Positions 35,768 through 44,573 of a stretch of 64,000 nucleotides of DNA are shown here, piece by piece (the first letter of the stretch is position 1; every line of letters starts with the position of its first letter). The notes below the pieces were generated by a model. The model was given only the letters and a program-made list of their open reading frames with translations. It ran no database searches and was not told the DNA's origin. Source of the DNA: DATCYZ01 sp036526195 (GTDB lineage Bacteria; Pseudomonadota; Gammaproteobacteria; Burkholderiales; SG8-39); assembly GCA_036526195.1 (NCBI GenBank), contig DATCYZ010000029.1, positions 1 to 64,000 of the forward strand. Reading direction: 5' to 3'. The position numbers and the translations under genes are program-made.

Positions 35768-36880
35768 CTAGCGCCGGTAGCGCTTCGGCACGAAGGGCAG
35801 GCGCGTGCGCGTGACCGCGTGGCGCTTGCCCCGCACTACTGCGAAGAGCGGTGCTCCTGCCTCCGCGGCGGCGTCGAGCATGGCAAGCATCACCGGCTTG
35901 CCGAGCGTCGGCGACACCGTGCCGCTGGTCACCGTGCCCAGCGTGCGCCCGCTTTCGTCGACGATCTCCGCGCCGTGGCGCACCGGCACCGCCGCCTCGC
36001 CAATGAGCGCTGAAAGGCGGCGTGCCGGCGTGGCGCCGTCCGGGCGAAGGACTTCCGCCGCGCCCGGAAAGCCGCCCGCCTTCGCGCCACCGGCACGGCG
36101 CGCGCGCGCGATCGCCCAGCCGAGGCCGGCTTCATGTACCGAGGTCTGTGTGTCCATATCCTGTCCGTACAGGTGCAGCCCGGCCTCAAGCCTGAGCGTG
36201 TCGCGCGCGGCAAGCCCGGCCAGCCTGACCGCGGGTTGCTCGAGCAGGATCCGCGCAAGGCGCTCGGCGTCCCCGGTCGGCACCGAAATCTCGAAGCCGT
36301 CCTCGCCGGTATAGCCGGAGCGTGACACGAGGCAGTCCGCGCCATGGAGATCGAGCGTGGCGGCATGCATGAAGGCGAGCTTCGAGGCCTCGGGGTTCAG
36401 TGCGGTCAGCGCCGCATCCGCCTGCGGGCCCTGCAGGGCGATCAGCGCCGCCTCACGCCATTCGATCGACAGTTCGTGGCACAGCGCGCGCAACCGCGCG
36501 CGGTCCGCATCGCGGCAGGCGGCATTCACCACGATCGCGACGCGGTCCCCGGTGCGCGTCACCATCAGGTCGTCGTCGATGCCGCCGGCGTCGTTCAGCA
36601 GCAGCGTGTAGCGTTGCAGGCCGTCGGGCCAGCCCTCGAAGTCCACCGGCAGCGCGCGCTCGAGCGCGGCGTGCAGGTCCGGGCCGGTGACGACGAGTTG
36701 CCCCATGTGCGAGACGTCGAACAGGCTCGCCTGGTCGCGCGTCCACAGGTGCTCCGCCTTCAGGCCCGCGTCGTACTGCAGCGGCATCTCCCAGCCGGCG
36801 AAGGGCGTGAAGCGTGCGCCGCATTCCGTGTGCAGGGCGTGCAGCGGCGTGCGCCGCAGGTCTGTGGCCGGCGCGCTCAT
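35768..36880 (-). CDS. gcvT: Glycine cleavage system T protein (aminomethyltransferase)
   Basis: The 370-residue product transfers the methylene group from aminomethyl-lipoyl-H protein to tetrahydrofolate, releasing ammonia. It has FDVSHMGQL near residue 54, the GIDDDLMVTRTGD folate-binding strand and SGYTGEDGFEISVP, all characteristic of GcvT. The ATG overlaps the gcvP stop by 4 bp (36880-36877). It is the last gene of the riboswitch-controlled gcvH-gcvP-gcvT operon. Confidence 0.96.
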   Translation of the reverse strand: MSAPATDLRRTPLHALHTECGARFTPFAGWEMPLQYDAGLKAEHLWTRDQASLFDVSHMGQLVVTGPDLHAALERALPVDFEGWPDGLQRYTLLLNDAGGIDDDLMVTRTGDRVAIVVNAACRDADRARLRALCHELSIEWREAALIALQGPQADAALTALNPEASKLAFMHAATLDLHGADCLVSRSGYTGEDGFEISVPTGDAERLARILLEQPAVRLAGLAARDTLRLEAGLHLYGQDMDTQTSVHEAGLGWAIARARRAGGAKAGGFPGAAEVLRPDGATPARRLSALIGEAAVPVRHGAEIVDESGRTLGTVTSGTVSPTLGKPVMLAMLDAAAEAGAPLFAVVRGKRHAVTRTRLPFVPKRYRR

Positions 36881-39750
36881 GCCCAGTCCGCCATCGGTGG
36901 GCAGGTGCAGACCAGGTTCCGGTCGCCGCCGGCATTGTCGACCCGCTTCACCGGCGGCCAGTACTTCGCCGCGCGCAGCCAGGCGAGCGGATAGACCGCC
37001 GCCTCGCGCGGGTACGGGTGCGTCCAGTCGCCGACGAGCTCGTCCGCGGTATGGGGCGCGTTCTTCAGCGGATTGTCGGCGCGGTCCCAGGCACCGCTGC
37101 GGATCCGCTCGAGCTCGCCGTGGATCGAGATCATCGCCTCGCAGAAACGGTCGAGCTCGGCCTTCGATTCGCTCTCCGTGGGCTCGACCATCAGCGTGTC
37201 GGTCACTGGGAAGGACAGGGTCGGCGCATGGAAGCCGTAATCCATGAGCCGCTTGGCCACGTCCTCGGCAGTGACGCCGATCTCGCTCTTCAGGGTGCGC
37301 AGGTCGAGGATGCATTCGTGCGCGACGCGGTCGTTTGCGCCGGCGTAGAGCACCGGGAAGTACGGCTTCAGGCGGGTGGCCACGTAGTTGGCGTTCAGGA
37401 TGGCGAGCGCCGTGGCGCTGCGCACGCCCTCGGTGCCGAGCATGCGGATGTACATCCACGAGATCGCGAGGATCAGGGCGCTGCCGAAGGGCGCCGCCGA
37501 GACCGTGCCGTTGCTCTCCGGCCACGCCGCTCCTTCCGACAGGGGATGCCCGGGCAGGTGCGGCGCGAGATGGGCCGCCACCGCGATCGGTCCCATGCCC
37601 GGCCCGCCGCCGCCGTGCGGAATCGCGAAGGTCTTGTGCAGGTTGATGTGGCAGACGTCCGCGCCGAGTGCGGCAGGCTCGGCGAGGCCGGCGAGCGCGT
37701 TCAGGTTCGCCCCGTCCATGTACACCTGGCCGCCGGCCTCGTGCACGATCGCACAGAGGTCCTTCACCTGCGTCTCGAACACCCCGTGCGTCGAGGGATA
37801 GGTCAGCATCAGCGCGGCGAGCCTGGCACGGTTCGCCTCCGTCTTCTTCCGCAGGTCCGCAATGTCGACGTTGCCCTGCGCATCGCAGGCCACCACCACC
37901 ACGCTCAGCCCGATGATCGCCGCCGAGGCCGGGTTGGTGCCGTGCGCCGAGGCCGGGATCAGGCAGACATCGCGCACGCCCTCGCCGCGCGCCGCGTGAA
38001 AGTTGCGGATCGCGAGCAGCCCCGCGTACTCGCCCTGCGCGCCGGAGTTGGGCTGGAACGAGACCCGCGCGAAGCCGGTGATCGAGGCAAGCATGCGCTC
38101 GAGACCGTCGATCATCGCGCGCATGCCGGTCACCTGCCCCGCCGGCGCAAACGGATGCAGCAACGCGAACTGCGGCCATGACACCGGTTCGAGCGCCGAG
38201 GCGGCGTTCAGCTTCATGGTGCAGGACCCCAGCGGAATCATGCTGTGCACCAGCGACAGGTCGCGGTTCTCGAGTCGCTTCAGGTAGCGCATCATTTGCG
38301 TTTCGCTGCGATGCCGGTGAAACACCGGGTGGGCGAGGATCGCGTCCGCGCGCCGCAATGCCGCGGGGATCGAGTCCGGCGTGGCGCCGAGCGTCGCCGC
38401 CAGCGGCGCGAGGTCGGTGGCCGGGGCACCGACGATCTCCAGGCAATCGGCGACATCGGCCAGCGAGCTCGTCTCGTCGAATGCAATGCCGACACGCCCG
38501 TCACCGGGGTATCTCAGGTTGACGCGCCTGGCCGCCGCGCGCGCGCGCACCTCGGCCTCGGGCAAGGCGGGCTTGAGCAGCACGGTGTCAAAGAACGCGT
38601 CGTCCACGGCCGGCGCGGCCTCGCAGGCCGCCGCCGCCATCAGGCGCGCCATGGCGTTCGCGCGTCGCGCGATCTGCGCCAGGCCCTCCGGCCCGTGCCA
38701 GATGGCGTAGAACGCCGCCATGTTGGCCAGCAACGCCTGCGCGGTGCAGATGTTGCTGGTCGCTTTCTCGCGCCGGATGTGCTGCTCGCGCGTCTGCAGG
38801 GCCATGCGGTAGGCGGTGCGTCCCGCTGCGTCCACCGACACGCCGATGATGCGCCCGGGCAGCGCGCGCTTGTATTCCTCCCGGGTGGCGATATAGGCCG
38901 CGTGCGGTCCGCCGTAGCCCATCGGCACGCCGAAGCGTTGCGCCGAACCGATCGCGACATCCGCGCCGAGGGCGCCCGGGGACTTCACCAGCACCAGCGC
39001 GAGCGGGTCGGTGCCGAGCGAGACCAGGGCGCCTGCCGCATGCAGGCGTTCGATCACGGCCGAGGGATCGCGCAAGCGGCCGAAGGTATCCGGCATCTGC
39101 AGGTGCGCGCCGAACACCGCCGCCGGGTCGAGGTCGGTGTCCGCGTCGCCGACGACGAGCGGGATGCCGAGCCACTTCGCGCGGGTCGCCACCACCGCGA
39201 TCACCTGCGGGTGGCAGGCAGCATCGATGAAGAAGGCCTTCGCCCGGCTCTTCGCCGAGCGCCGCAGGAGCAGCATCGCCTCCGCGGCCGCGGTCGCCTC
39301 GTCGAGCAGCGAGGCGTTCGCCACCGGCAGTCCGGTGAGGTCGATCACCATCTGCTGGAAGGCGAGCAGCGCCTCCAGCCGGCCCTGCGAGATCTCCGCC
39401 TGGTACGGCGTGTAGGCGGTGTACCAGCCCGGGTTCTCCAGCACGTTGCGGCGGATCACCGCCGGCGTGCGCGTGCCGTGATAGCCCGTGCCGAGGAAGT
39501 TCCGCCACGGCGCGTTCCGCGCCGCGAGCGCCGCAAGCTCCGCGAGTGCGGCCTCCTCGCTCGCAGCGGCGCCGAGCGCCTTCGCCGCGCCGGCGCTGCG
39601 GATGTTCTCCGGCACCGCGGAGGCGATGAACGCCTCGAGTGAAGGCGCGCCGACCGCGTCGAGCAGGGCCTGCGTGTCGGACGCGCCCGCGCCGAGGTGC
39701 CGGGCCGCATAGGTGTCCGCGTCCAGCAATGAAGGCGTCACGTCGCGCAT
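36877..39750 (-). CDS. gcvP: Glycine dehydrogenase (decarboxylating), P protein
   Basis: The 957-residue homodimeric-type P protein combines both halves in one chain. It has GYHGTRTPAVIRRN and the N-terminal (regulatory-like) PLP fold. The C-terminal catalytic half has GSCTMKLN and the PLP lysine in HINLHKTFAIPHGGGGPG. It decarboxylates glycine and loads the aminomethyl group onto GcvH. The start at 39750 follows gcvH by 5 bp. Length matches bacterial single-chain GcvP. Confidence 0.97.
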   Translation of the reverse strand: MRDVTPSLLDADTYAARHLGAGASDTQALLDAVGAPSLEAFIASAVPENIRSAGAAKALGAAASEEAALAELAALAARNAPWRNFLGTGYHGTRTPAVIRRNVLENPGWYTAYTPYQAEISQGRLEALLAFQQMVIDLTGLPVANASLLDEATAAAEAMLLLRRSAKSRAKAFFIDAACHPQVIAVVATRAKWLGIPLVVGDADTDLDPAAVFGAHLQMPDTFGRLRDPSAVIERLHAAGALVSLGTDPLALVLVKSPGALGADVAIGSAQRFGVPMGYGGPHAAYIATREEYKRALPGRIIGVSVDAAGRTAYRMALQTREQHIRREKATSNICTAQALLANMAAFYAIWHGPEGLAQIARRANAMARLMAAAACEAAPAVDDAFFDTVLLKPALPEAEVRARAAARRVNLRYPGDGRVGIAFDETSSLADVADCLEIVGAPATDLAPLAATLGATPDSIPAALRRADAILAHPVFHRHRSETQMMRYLKRLENRDLSLVHSMIPLGSCTMKLNAASALEPVSWPQFALLHPFAPAGQVTGMRAMIDGLERMLASITGFARVSFQPNSGAQGEYAGLLAIRNFHAARGEGVRDVCLIPASAHGTNPASAAIIGLSVVVVACDAQGNVDIADLRKKTEANRARLAALMLTYPSTHGVFETQVKDLCAIVHEAGGQVYMDGANLNALAGLAEPAALGADVCHINLHKTFAIPHGGGGPGMGPIAVAAHLAPHLPGHPLSEGAAWPESNGTVSAAPFGSALILAISWMYIRMLGTEGVRSATALAILNANYVATRLKPYFPVLYAGANDRVAHECILDLRTLKSEIGVTAEDVAKRLMDYGFHAPTLSFPVTDTLMVEPTESESKAELDRFCEAMISIHGELERIRSGAWDRADNPLKNAPHTADELVGDWTHPYPREAAVYPLAWLRAAKYWPPVKRVDNAGGDRNLVCTCPPMADWA

Positions 39751-39755
39751 GGTGG

Positions 39756-40142
39756 TCAATCCTTGACGCCCGCGCCGGCGCGATACGCCACCGCATCCAG
39801 CAGGGACGCTGGCGACGCGCCGGCCGCGGGCCGCAGGCGAAACAGCCATCCGTCCTGGTAAGGGGAAGCATTCACCGTGGCCGGCGTGTCCGCCAGCGCC
39901 CGATTGACCTCGACGACTTCGCCGGCGACCGGCGCGTAGACATCCGAGGCCGCCTTGGTCGATTCGACCACCGCGCAGCTTTCCCCGGCCGCGAGCACGC
40001 GACCGACCTCGGGCAGTTCGACGTAGACGAGTTCACCCAACTGGTCGGTGGCGACTGCGCTGATGCCTACGGTGACGAGGCCGTCCGCTTCGGCGACCCA
40101 CTCGTGCGAGGCGGCGTACTTGAGCGACTGCGGGATGTCCAT
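39756..40142 (-). CDS. gcvH: Glycine cleavage system H protein
   Basis: The 128-residue lipoyl carrier has the lipoylation motif VVESTKAASDVYAP with the modified Lys. It also has the characteristic HEWV near the N-terminus and NxALxDTPxxVN in the C-terminal half. It shuttles the aminomethyl group between GcvP and GcvT. It is the first gene after the tandem glycine riboswitch. Confidence 0.97.
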   Translation of the reverse strand: MDIPQSLKYAASHEWVAEADGLVTVGISAVATDQLGELVYVELPEVGRVLAAGESCAVVESTKAASDVYAPVAGEVVEVNRALADTPATVNASPYQDGWLFRLRPAAGASPASLLDAVAYRAGAGVKD

Positions 40143-40231
40143 GACAGGCTCCGGTTCCGGTAAGAATGTCCGGGCGGAGGCCTGCCAGACGCGGAAAAGC
40201 GAAGGCACGCGGACCGACCGGTCCTCGATGC

Positions 40232-40440
40232 CCCCTCTGTCCGTTTGCCTGAGAAATTGGCGCCAGGACCGTCACGGCGGTCGGCGGCGCTTGTACCTTC
40301 GGCGAGGCGTCGCGCCCCTCGCGGGCCACGCGCCTTCTCTCCAGAGTGCCGAACCGCGCAGGTCCTTTTGCCTGAGAGTTTGCGGGGCGCTTACTCCTTC
40401 GGCGCCGGCAGGGCCGGTCTCTCCCATGCGCGGCGAATCG
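40232..40440 (-). promoter_or_regulatory. Tandem glycine riboswitch upstream of gcvHPT
   Basis: Read on the minus strand, two consecutive glycine aptamers are visible. The first (about 40436-40362) has GGGAGAGACC, CGCCGAAGGAG and CTCTCAGGCAAAAGGACC. The second (about 40346-40236) has GGAGAGAAGGCG, CGCCGAAGG and TTCTCAGGCAAACGGACAG, with a long GC-rich variable arm. A short linker joins them. In this RNA class glycine binding switches on gcv expression. The region fills the 331-bp gap between gcvH and the acyl-CoA dehydrogenase gene. Confidence 0.95.
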
Positions 40441-40473
40441 GCCCCGCCAATCTAGTCCGCGCCCCCGGTACTG

Positions 40474-42270
40474 TCAATGCGCGCAGAGCCCCTGCGCGCG
40501 ATCGAGCGGCACCGGCGCCTCGCCGAGCAGCAGGTCTTCGACCTCGCCGGCGCTCGCGCGGCCGCCCTCGCGCGCGAGCGGGTCCGCAACCGAGAGACGA
40601 TGATCGAGCACCAGGCGCGCCATCACCAGGCGCCGGGCGTCGCCGCCGCGTGCACCGAGCGTCGCGCCCTCCCAGGCCAGCAGCACCGCCGTGGCCGCGT
40701 GATAGAGCGCCGAGGCGGCACGACGCACCTCGCGCTCGCCCCTCGGATCAGCGGCGACTTCACCGGCGAAGGCGGTGGCGCGCGCCAGCGCATCCTCGAG
40801 CCGGGTGCGCAGCGCAGGCGGCACGCCGGGCGCGCCGGACAGGCGCTTGCGCAGCGCGTCGGCGAGCGCCTCGTGGGCACGGTCCTTCGCCACCGCGCGT
40901 GTCACCACGTCGAGCGCGTTGATGTTCGAGGTGCCCTCCCAGAGCGTGCCGATCTGGGCGTCGCGCGCGAGGCGCGGCATGACCCATTCCTCGATGTAAC
41001 CGAGGCCGCCGCGCACCTCGAGCGCCAGGCTGGCGACCCGGATGTTGTCGCGGCAGGCGCGAAACTTGTACACCGGGGTGAGGATGCGCAGCAGCGCGGC
41101 GCCTTCGGCATCGCCGGCCTCGGCGCGGCCCATCGACTCGGCGGCGAGGCCGTACATCGAAAGTGCCTGCTCGGTGGGCAGCAGGATCTTCAGCAACTGG
41201 CGTCGCTGCAGGGGAATTTCTGCCAGTGGCCGCCCGAACTGGCGCCGTCCGCGCGCCGCGGCGAGCGCCTCGTTCAGGCAGCGGCGCATCATCGAGGCGG
41301 CGCGCACGCCGTGCGAGAGCCGCGACAGATTCACCTGCTGCATCATCTGCCTGAAGCCCTGCGTGGCCTCGCCCACCAGGTAGGCGATCGCGCCCTCGAA
41401 GCGGATCTCGCCCGAGGCCATCGAGCGCGTGCCGAGCTTGTCCTTCAGGCGCACGATGCGGTAGGCATTGCGCGAACCGTCCTCGGTGCGGCGCGGCAGC
41501 GCGAAGAGCGCGAGGCCCTTCGTGCCGGCCGGCGCGCCGCGCGGTCGCGCCAGCATCAGCGCAACGTCCGCATCCGCATGGCTGCAGAACCATTTCTCGC
41601 CGTGGATGCGAAAGCGCTCAAGGCCGTCCTCGCCGGTGCCGAGCGGCTCGGCCTCGGTCTCGAGCGCGCCGACGTCGGACCCCGCGGCCTTCTCGGTCAT
41701 GAACTGGGTGCCCTTCAGCATGGTCGCCGGGTCCTGCGACAGCATGCGATCGAGCAGCCGGGCCTTCAGCGGCGCCGAGCCGAAGCGCTTGAGCACGAAG
41801 TTCGAGGTGTCCGAGACGCTCACCGGACACATGATGCCGAACTCGCCCTGCACGAAGAGGTAGGTGAAGGCGTACTTCACCAGCGGCGGCGCGGCCTCGG
41901 GCATGCCGAGCACGCCGGCGCGGTGGCTCATCGCCTGCAGGCCGTACTCGCAAAACGCAATCGTCTCCATCTCGCGGTAGGCCGCGTGGTACTCGATCCA
42001 GTCCTCGTCGCGGCCGAAGCGGTCGCGCGCGTGCAGCACCGGCGGGTGGCGATCAGCCTCGCGCGCGAGCGCGTCGAGCCGCCCGCCGGCGAGCGCCCCG
42101 AGGCGCGCGAAATGCGGCGTCATGCGCTCGAGCCAGTCCGGCGGCATGTAGAGCGTCAACAGGCTGCGAAACGAGGCGTCGGCCTGCCAGAAATCCATGC
42201 CCGCGCAATCCGGGGCAATATGGTGTGCGCCGTGGGGCTTGCGCGCGAGCCGTGCGCTGTCGTCCTGCAT
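40474..42270 (-). CDS. Acyl-CoA dehydrogenase, long (about 600-residue) type
   Basis: The 598-residue flavoenzyme has FMTEKAAGSDVGALE and EKWFCSHADADVAL (FAD/substrate loops), GGLGYIEEWVMPRLARDAQ and the C-terminal LWEGTSNINALDV signature. About 150 further residues follow the conserved core, as in large ACADs of the AidB/DmdC type. GGAGGA precedes the ATG at 42270. It would oxidise an acyl-CoA to the enoyl-CoA. It is divergent from coxD and separate from the gcv operon, which starts on the far side of the riboswitch. Confidence 0.9.
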   Translation of the reverse strand: MQDDSARLARKPHGAHHIAPDCAGMDFWQADASFRSLLTLYMPPDWLERMTPHFARLGALAGGRLDALAREADRHPPVLHARDRFGRDEDWIEYHAAYREMETIAFCEYGLQAMSHRAGVLGMPEAAPPLVKYAFTYLFVQGEFGIMCPVSVSDTSNFVLKRFGSAPLKARLLDRMLSQDPATMLKGTQFMTEKAAGSDVGALETEAEPLGTGEDGLERFRIHGEKWFCSHADADVALMLARPRGAPAGTKGLALFALPRRTEDGSRNAYRIVRLKDKLGTRSMASGEIRFEGAIAYLVGEATQGFRQMMQQVNLSRLSHGVRAASMMRRCLNEALAAARGRRQFGRPLAEIPLQRRQLLKILLPTEQALSMYGLAAESMGRAEAGDAEGAALLRILTPVYKFRACRDNIRVASLALEVRGGLGYIEEWVMPRLARDAQIGTLWEGTSNINALDVVTRAVAKDRAHEALADALRKRLSGAPGVPPALRTRLEDALARATAFAGEVAADPRGEREVRRAASALYHAATAVLLAWEGATLGARGGDARRLVMARLVLDHRLSVADPLAREGGRASAGEVEDLLLGEAPVPLDRAQGLCAH

Positions 42271-42349
42271 CGCGGTCCTCCTCTGGAATGCCGGCCAGTT
42301 TATGCCACCGGAGCCGGACCGCTGGCACGCGCGCGGCAAATATCCGAGA

Positions 42350-43279
42350 ATGAACCTTTTTGCGCCCATGCCAACCTCCCTCCCGAAATCCATCGACGCC
42401 ACGCAGGCCCTGCTCGCCGGCGCGGACTACGTCGCCGAGCGCAGCCTAGCTACCGCGCTCTACCTGTCGCTTTCCATGCAGCGGCCGCTGTTCCTCGAAG
42501 GCGAGGCCGGCACCGGCAAGACCGAGATCGCCAAGGTGCTGGCGAGTTCGCTCGGCCGCGACCTGATCCGCCTGCAATGCTACGAGGGGCTCGACATCGC
42601 GCAGGCCGCCTACGAGTGGAACTACCCGCGGCAGATGATCGAGATCCGCATGGCGGAAGCCGAGGGCGTGAAATCGCGCGAAGGCCTCGCGCAGGACATC
42701 TTCTCGGAGAAGTTCCTGGTGCGCAGGCCGCTGTTGCGCGCGCTCGCCGGGACCGTCGCCCCGCCGGTGCTGCTGATCGACGAGCTCGACCGCACCGACG
42801 AGCCCTTCGAGGCGTACCTGCTCGAAGTGCTCTCGGACTGGCAGATCACCGTGCCCGAGCTCGGCACCATCCGCGCCGAGACCCCGCCCATCGTGGTGGT
42901 GACCTCGAACCGCACGCGCGAGATCCATGACGCGGTCAAGCGCCGCTGCTTCTACCATTGGGTGGACTATCCGGACGCGGCGCGCGAACTCGAGATCCTC
43001 AAGCGCAAGGCGCCGAAGGCCGCGGGCGCCCTGTCGAAGGAAGTGGTCGCCTTCGTGCAGCGGCTGCGCGGCATCGATCTGTTCAAGCTGCCGGGCGTGG
43101 CCGAGACCATCGACTGGACCAACTGCCTGGTGGCGCTCGACCGCATCGCGCTCGACCCGCAGACCGTGAACGACACCCTCGGCGTGCTGCTCAAGTACCA
43201 GGACGACATCGAGAAGATCGCCGGCGAGGAAGCCGAGCGCCTGGTCGCCGAGGCGAAGGGCGCGGCCGCGGCGGCCTGA
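42350..43279 (+). CDS. coxD: MoxR-family AAA+ ATPase, CoxD-like
   Basis: The 309-residue ATPase has Walker A (GEAGTGKTE), Walker B (LLIDELDR), sensor 1 (VVVTSNRTREIHDAVKRRC) and the arginine-finger region of MoxR proteins. CoxD works with the VWA protein CoxE as a chaperone in building the sulfurated Cu/Mo or Mo active site of CO-dehydrogenase-type enzymes. I take the ATG at 42350; an ATG six codons later is possible. It is followed 7 bp later by malonyl-CoA decarboxylase, then by the CoxE-like gene. Confidence 0.9.
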   Translation: MNLFAPMPTSLPKSIDATQALLAGADYVAERSLATALYLSLSMQRPLFLEGEAGTGKTEIAKVLASSLGRDLIRLQCYEGLDIAQAAYEWNYPRQMIEIRMAEAEGVKSREGLAQDIFSEKFLVRRPLLRALAGTVAPPVLLIDELDRTDEPFEAYLLEVLSDWQITVPELGTIRAETPPIVVVTSNRTREIHDAVKRRCFYHWVDYPDAARELEILKRKAPKAAGALSKEVVAFVQRLRGIDLFKLPGVAETIDWTNCLVALDRIALDPQTVNDTLGVLLKYQDDIEKIAGEEAERLVAEAKGAAAAA

Positions 43280-43286
43280 CCCGGCG

Positions 43287-44573
43287 GTGGAAACCCCCGC
43301 CTTCCTGAAACGGCTGTTCGGGCGCGACCCGCATCGCGCCTCGACCCGGGCGCTCGCCCTGTGCCACGCGCTGATGAGCGAGCGCGGCGAGTCCTCCGGC
43401 GCCCTGCTCGCGCGCGAGGCCGCCACCGCGATCACGGCCCTGCCGCCGCTCGAGCGCGACCTGTTCTTTGACGGGCTCGCCGCCGGCTACGCGCCCTCGC
43501 CCGAGGCGGTGCTGCGCGCCGCCGAGGCCTACCGCAGCGATCCCGGCGCGCGCACGCTGGCGCGGCTGCAGGCGAGCGTCGACCCGCAGCGCCAGGAACT
43601 GTTCCGGCGCCTGAACATGGCCCCCGGCGGCACCGCGGCCCTGGTCAGGCTGCGCACGCAATTGCTCGCGGGACTGAAGACGCATCCCGACTGGTCCGCG
43701 GTAGACAGCGACCTGATGCACCTGTTCCGCAGCTGGTTCAACCGCGGCTTCCTGCGGCTCGAGCGCATCGACTGGCGCACGCCGGCGAACGTACTCGAGA
43801 AACTGATCGCCTACGAGGCGGTGCACGCCATCCAGGGCTGGGACGACCTGCGCCGGCGCCTCGCGGCTGACCGGCGCTGCTTTGCCTTCTTCCACCCGGC
43901 GCTGCCCGAGGAACCGCTGATCTTCATCGAGGTGGCGCTGACCCGCGGCCTCGCCGCCGAGATCGCGCCGCTGATCGACCCCGCCGCCGCGGTGGAGGAC
44001 CCGGAGAAGGCCACGCACGCGATCTTCTTCTCGATCACCAATTGCCAGGCGGGCCTGCGCGGCGTGTCCTTCGGCAACTTCCTCATCAAGCAGGTGGCGC
44101 GCGACCTGCAGGCGATGCTGCCGAAGCTCAAGACCTTCGCCACGCTTTCGCCGGTGCCGGGCTTCGCGGCCTGGCTCGCCGGCGAGAAAGGGCGCCTCGG
44201 CGAGGCGCTCGCGCCGCTGGAGACGCCCGACTGGCACCGCAAGCCTCCCGCCGCGCTGGCGCCGGCGCTCACGGCGGCCTGCGCGCACTACCTGCTGCAC
44301 GCGAAAAAGGGCGAGGCGCCGCTCGACCCGGTGGCGCGCTTCCACCTCGGCAACGGCGCGGCGCTCGAACGCGTCAACGTCTTCGCCGACCTGTCGGCCG
44401 CCGGCCTCGCGCGCGGCGCGGGCATGATGGTCAACTACGCCTACCGGCTGGAAGACGTCGAAGCCAACCACGAGGCCTTCGTCAAGGAACACCGCGTCAT
44501 CGCCTCGCGCACGGTTGAGAAACAGGCCCGCGCCTGCCCGCTTGCGCCAGCGCGCGAGAAGGCGCGCGGATGA
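43287..44573 (+). CDS. Malonyl-CoA decarboxylase
   Basis: The 428-residue protein has the family blocks FFSITNCQAGLRGVSFGNF, TLSPVPGF with the catalytic Ser288, and RFHLGNGA with His353. The N-terminal helical oligomerisation domain covers about residues 15-150. It converts malonyl-CoA to acetyl-CoA and CO2. The start is a GTG, 7 bp after coxD, and the end overlaps coxE by 4 bp, so it is truly embedded in the maturation operon. The functional link to Mo-hydroxylase assembly is not obvious. Confidence 0.92.
   Translation: METPAFLKRLFGRDPHRASTRALALCHALMSERGESSGALLAREAATAITALPPLERDLFFDGLAAGYAPSPEAVLRAAEAYRSDPGARTLARLQASVDPQRQELFRRLNMAPGGTAALVRLRTQLLAGLKTHPDWSAVDSDLMHLFRSWFNRGFLRLERIDWRTPANVLEKLIAYEAVHAIQGWDDLRRRLAADRRCFAFFHPALPEEPLIFIEVALTRGLAAEIAPLIDPAAAVEDPEKATHAIFFSITNCQAGLRGVSFGNFLIKQVARDLQAMLPKLKTFATLSPVPGFAAWLAGEKGRLGEALAPLETPDWHRKPPAALAPALTAACAHYLLHAKKGEAPLDPVARFHLGNGAALERVNVFADLSAAGLARGAGMMVNYAYRLEDVEANHEAFVKEHRVIASRTVEKQARACPLAPAREKARG

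Noticed and set aside
40477..42930. An 817-codon plus-strand frame across the acyl-CoA dehydrogenase and coxD
   Set aside because: It is antisense to a complete acyl-CoA dehydrogenase and out of frame in coxD; composition is that of a shadow frame.
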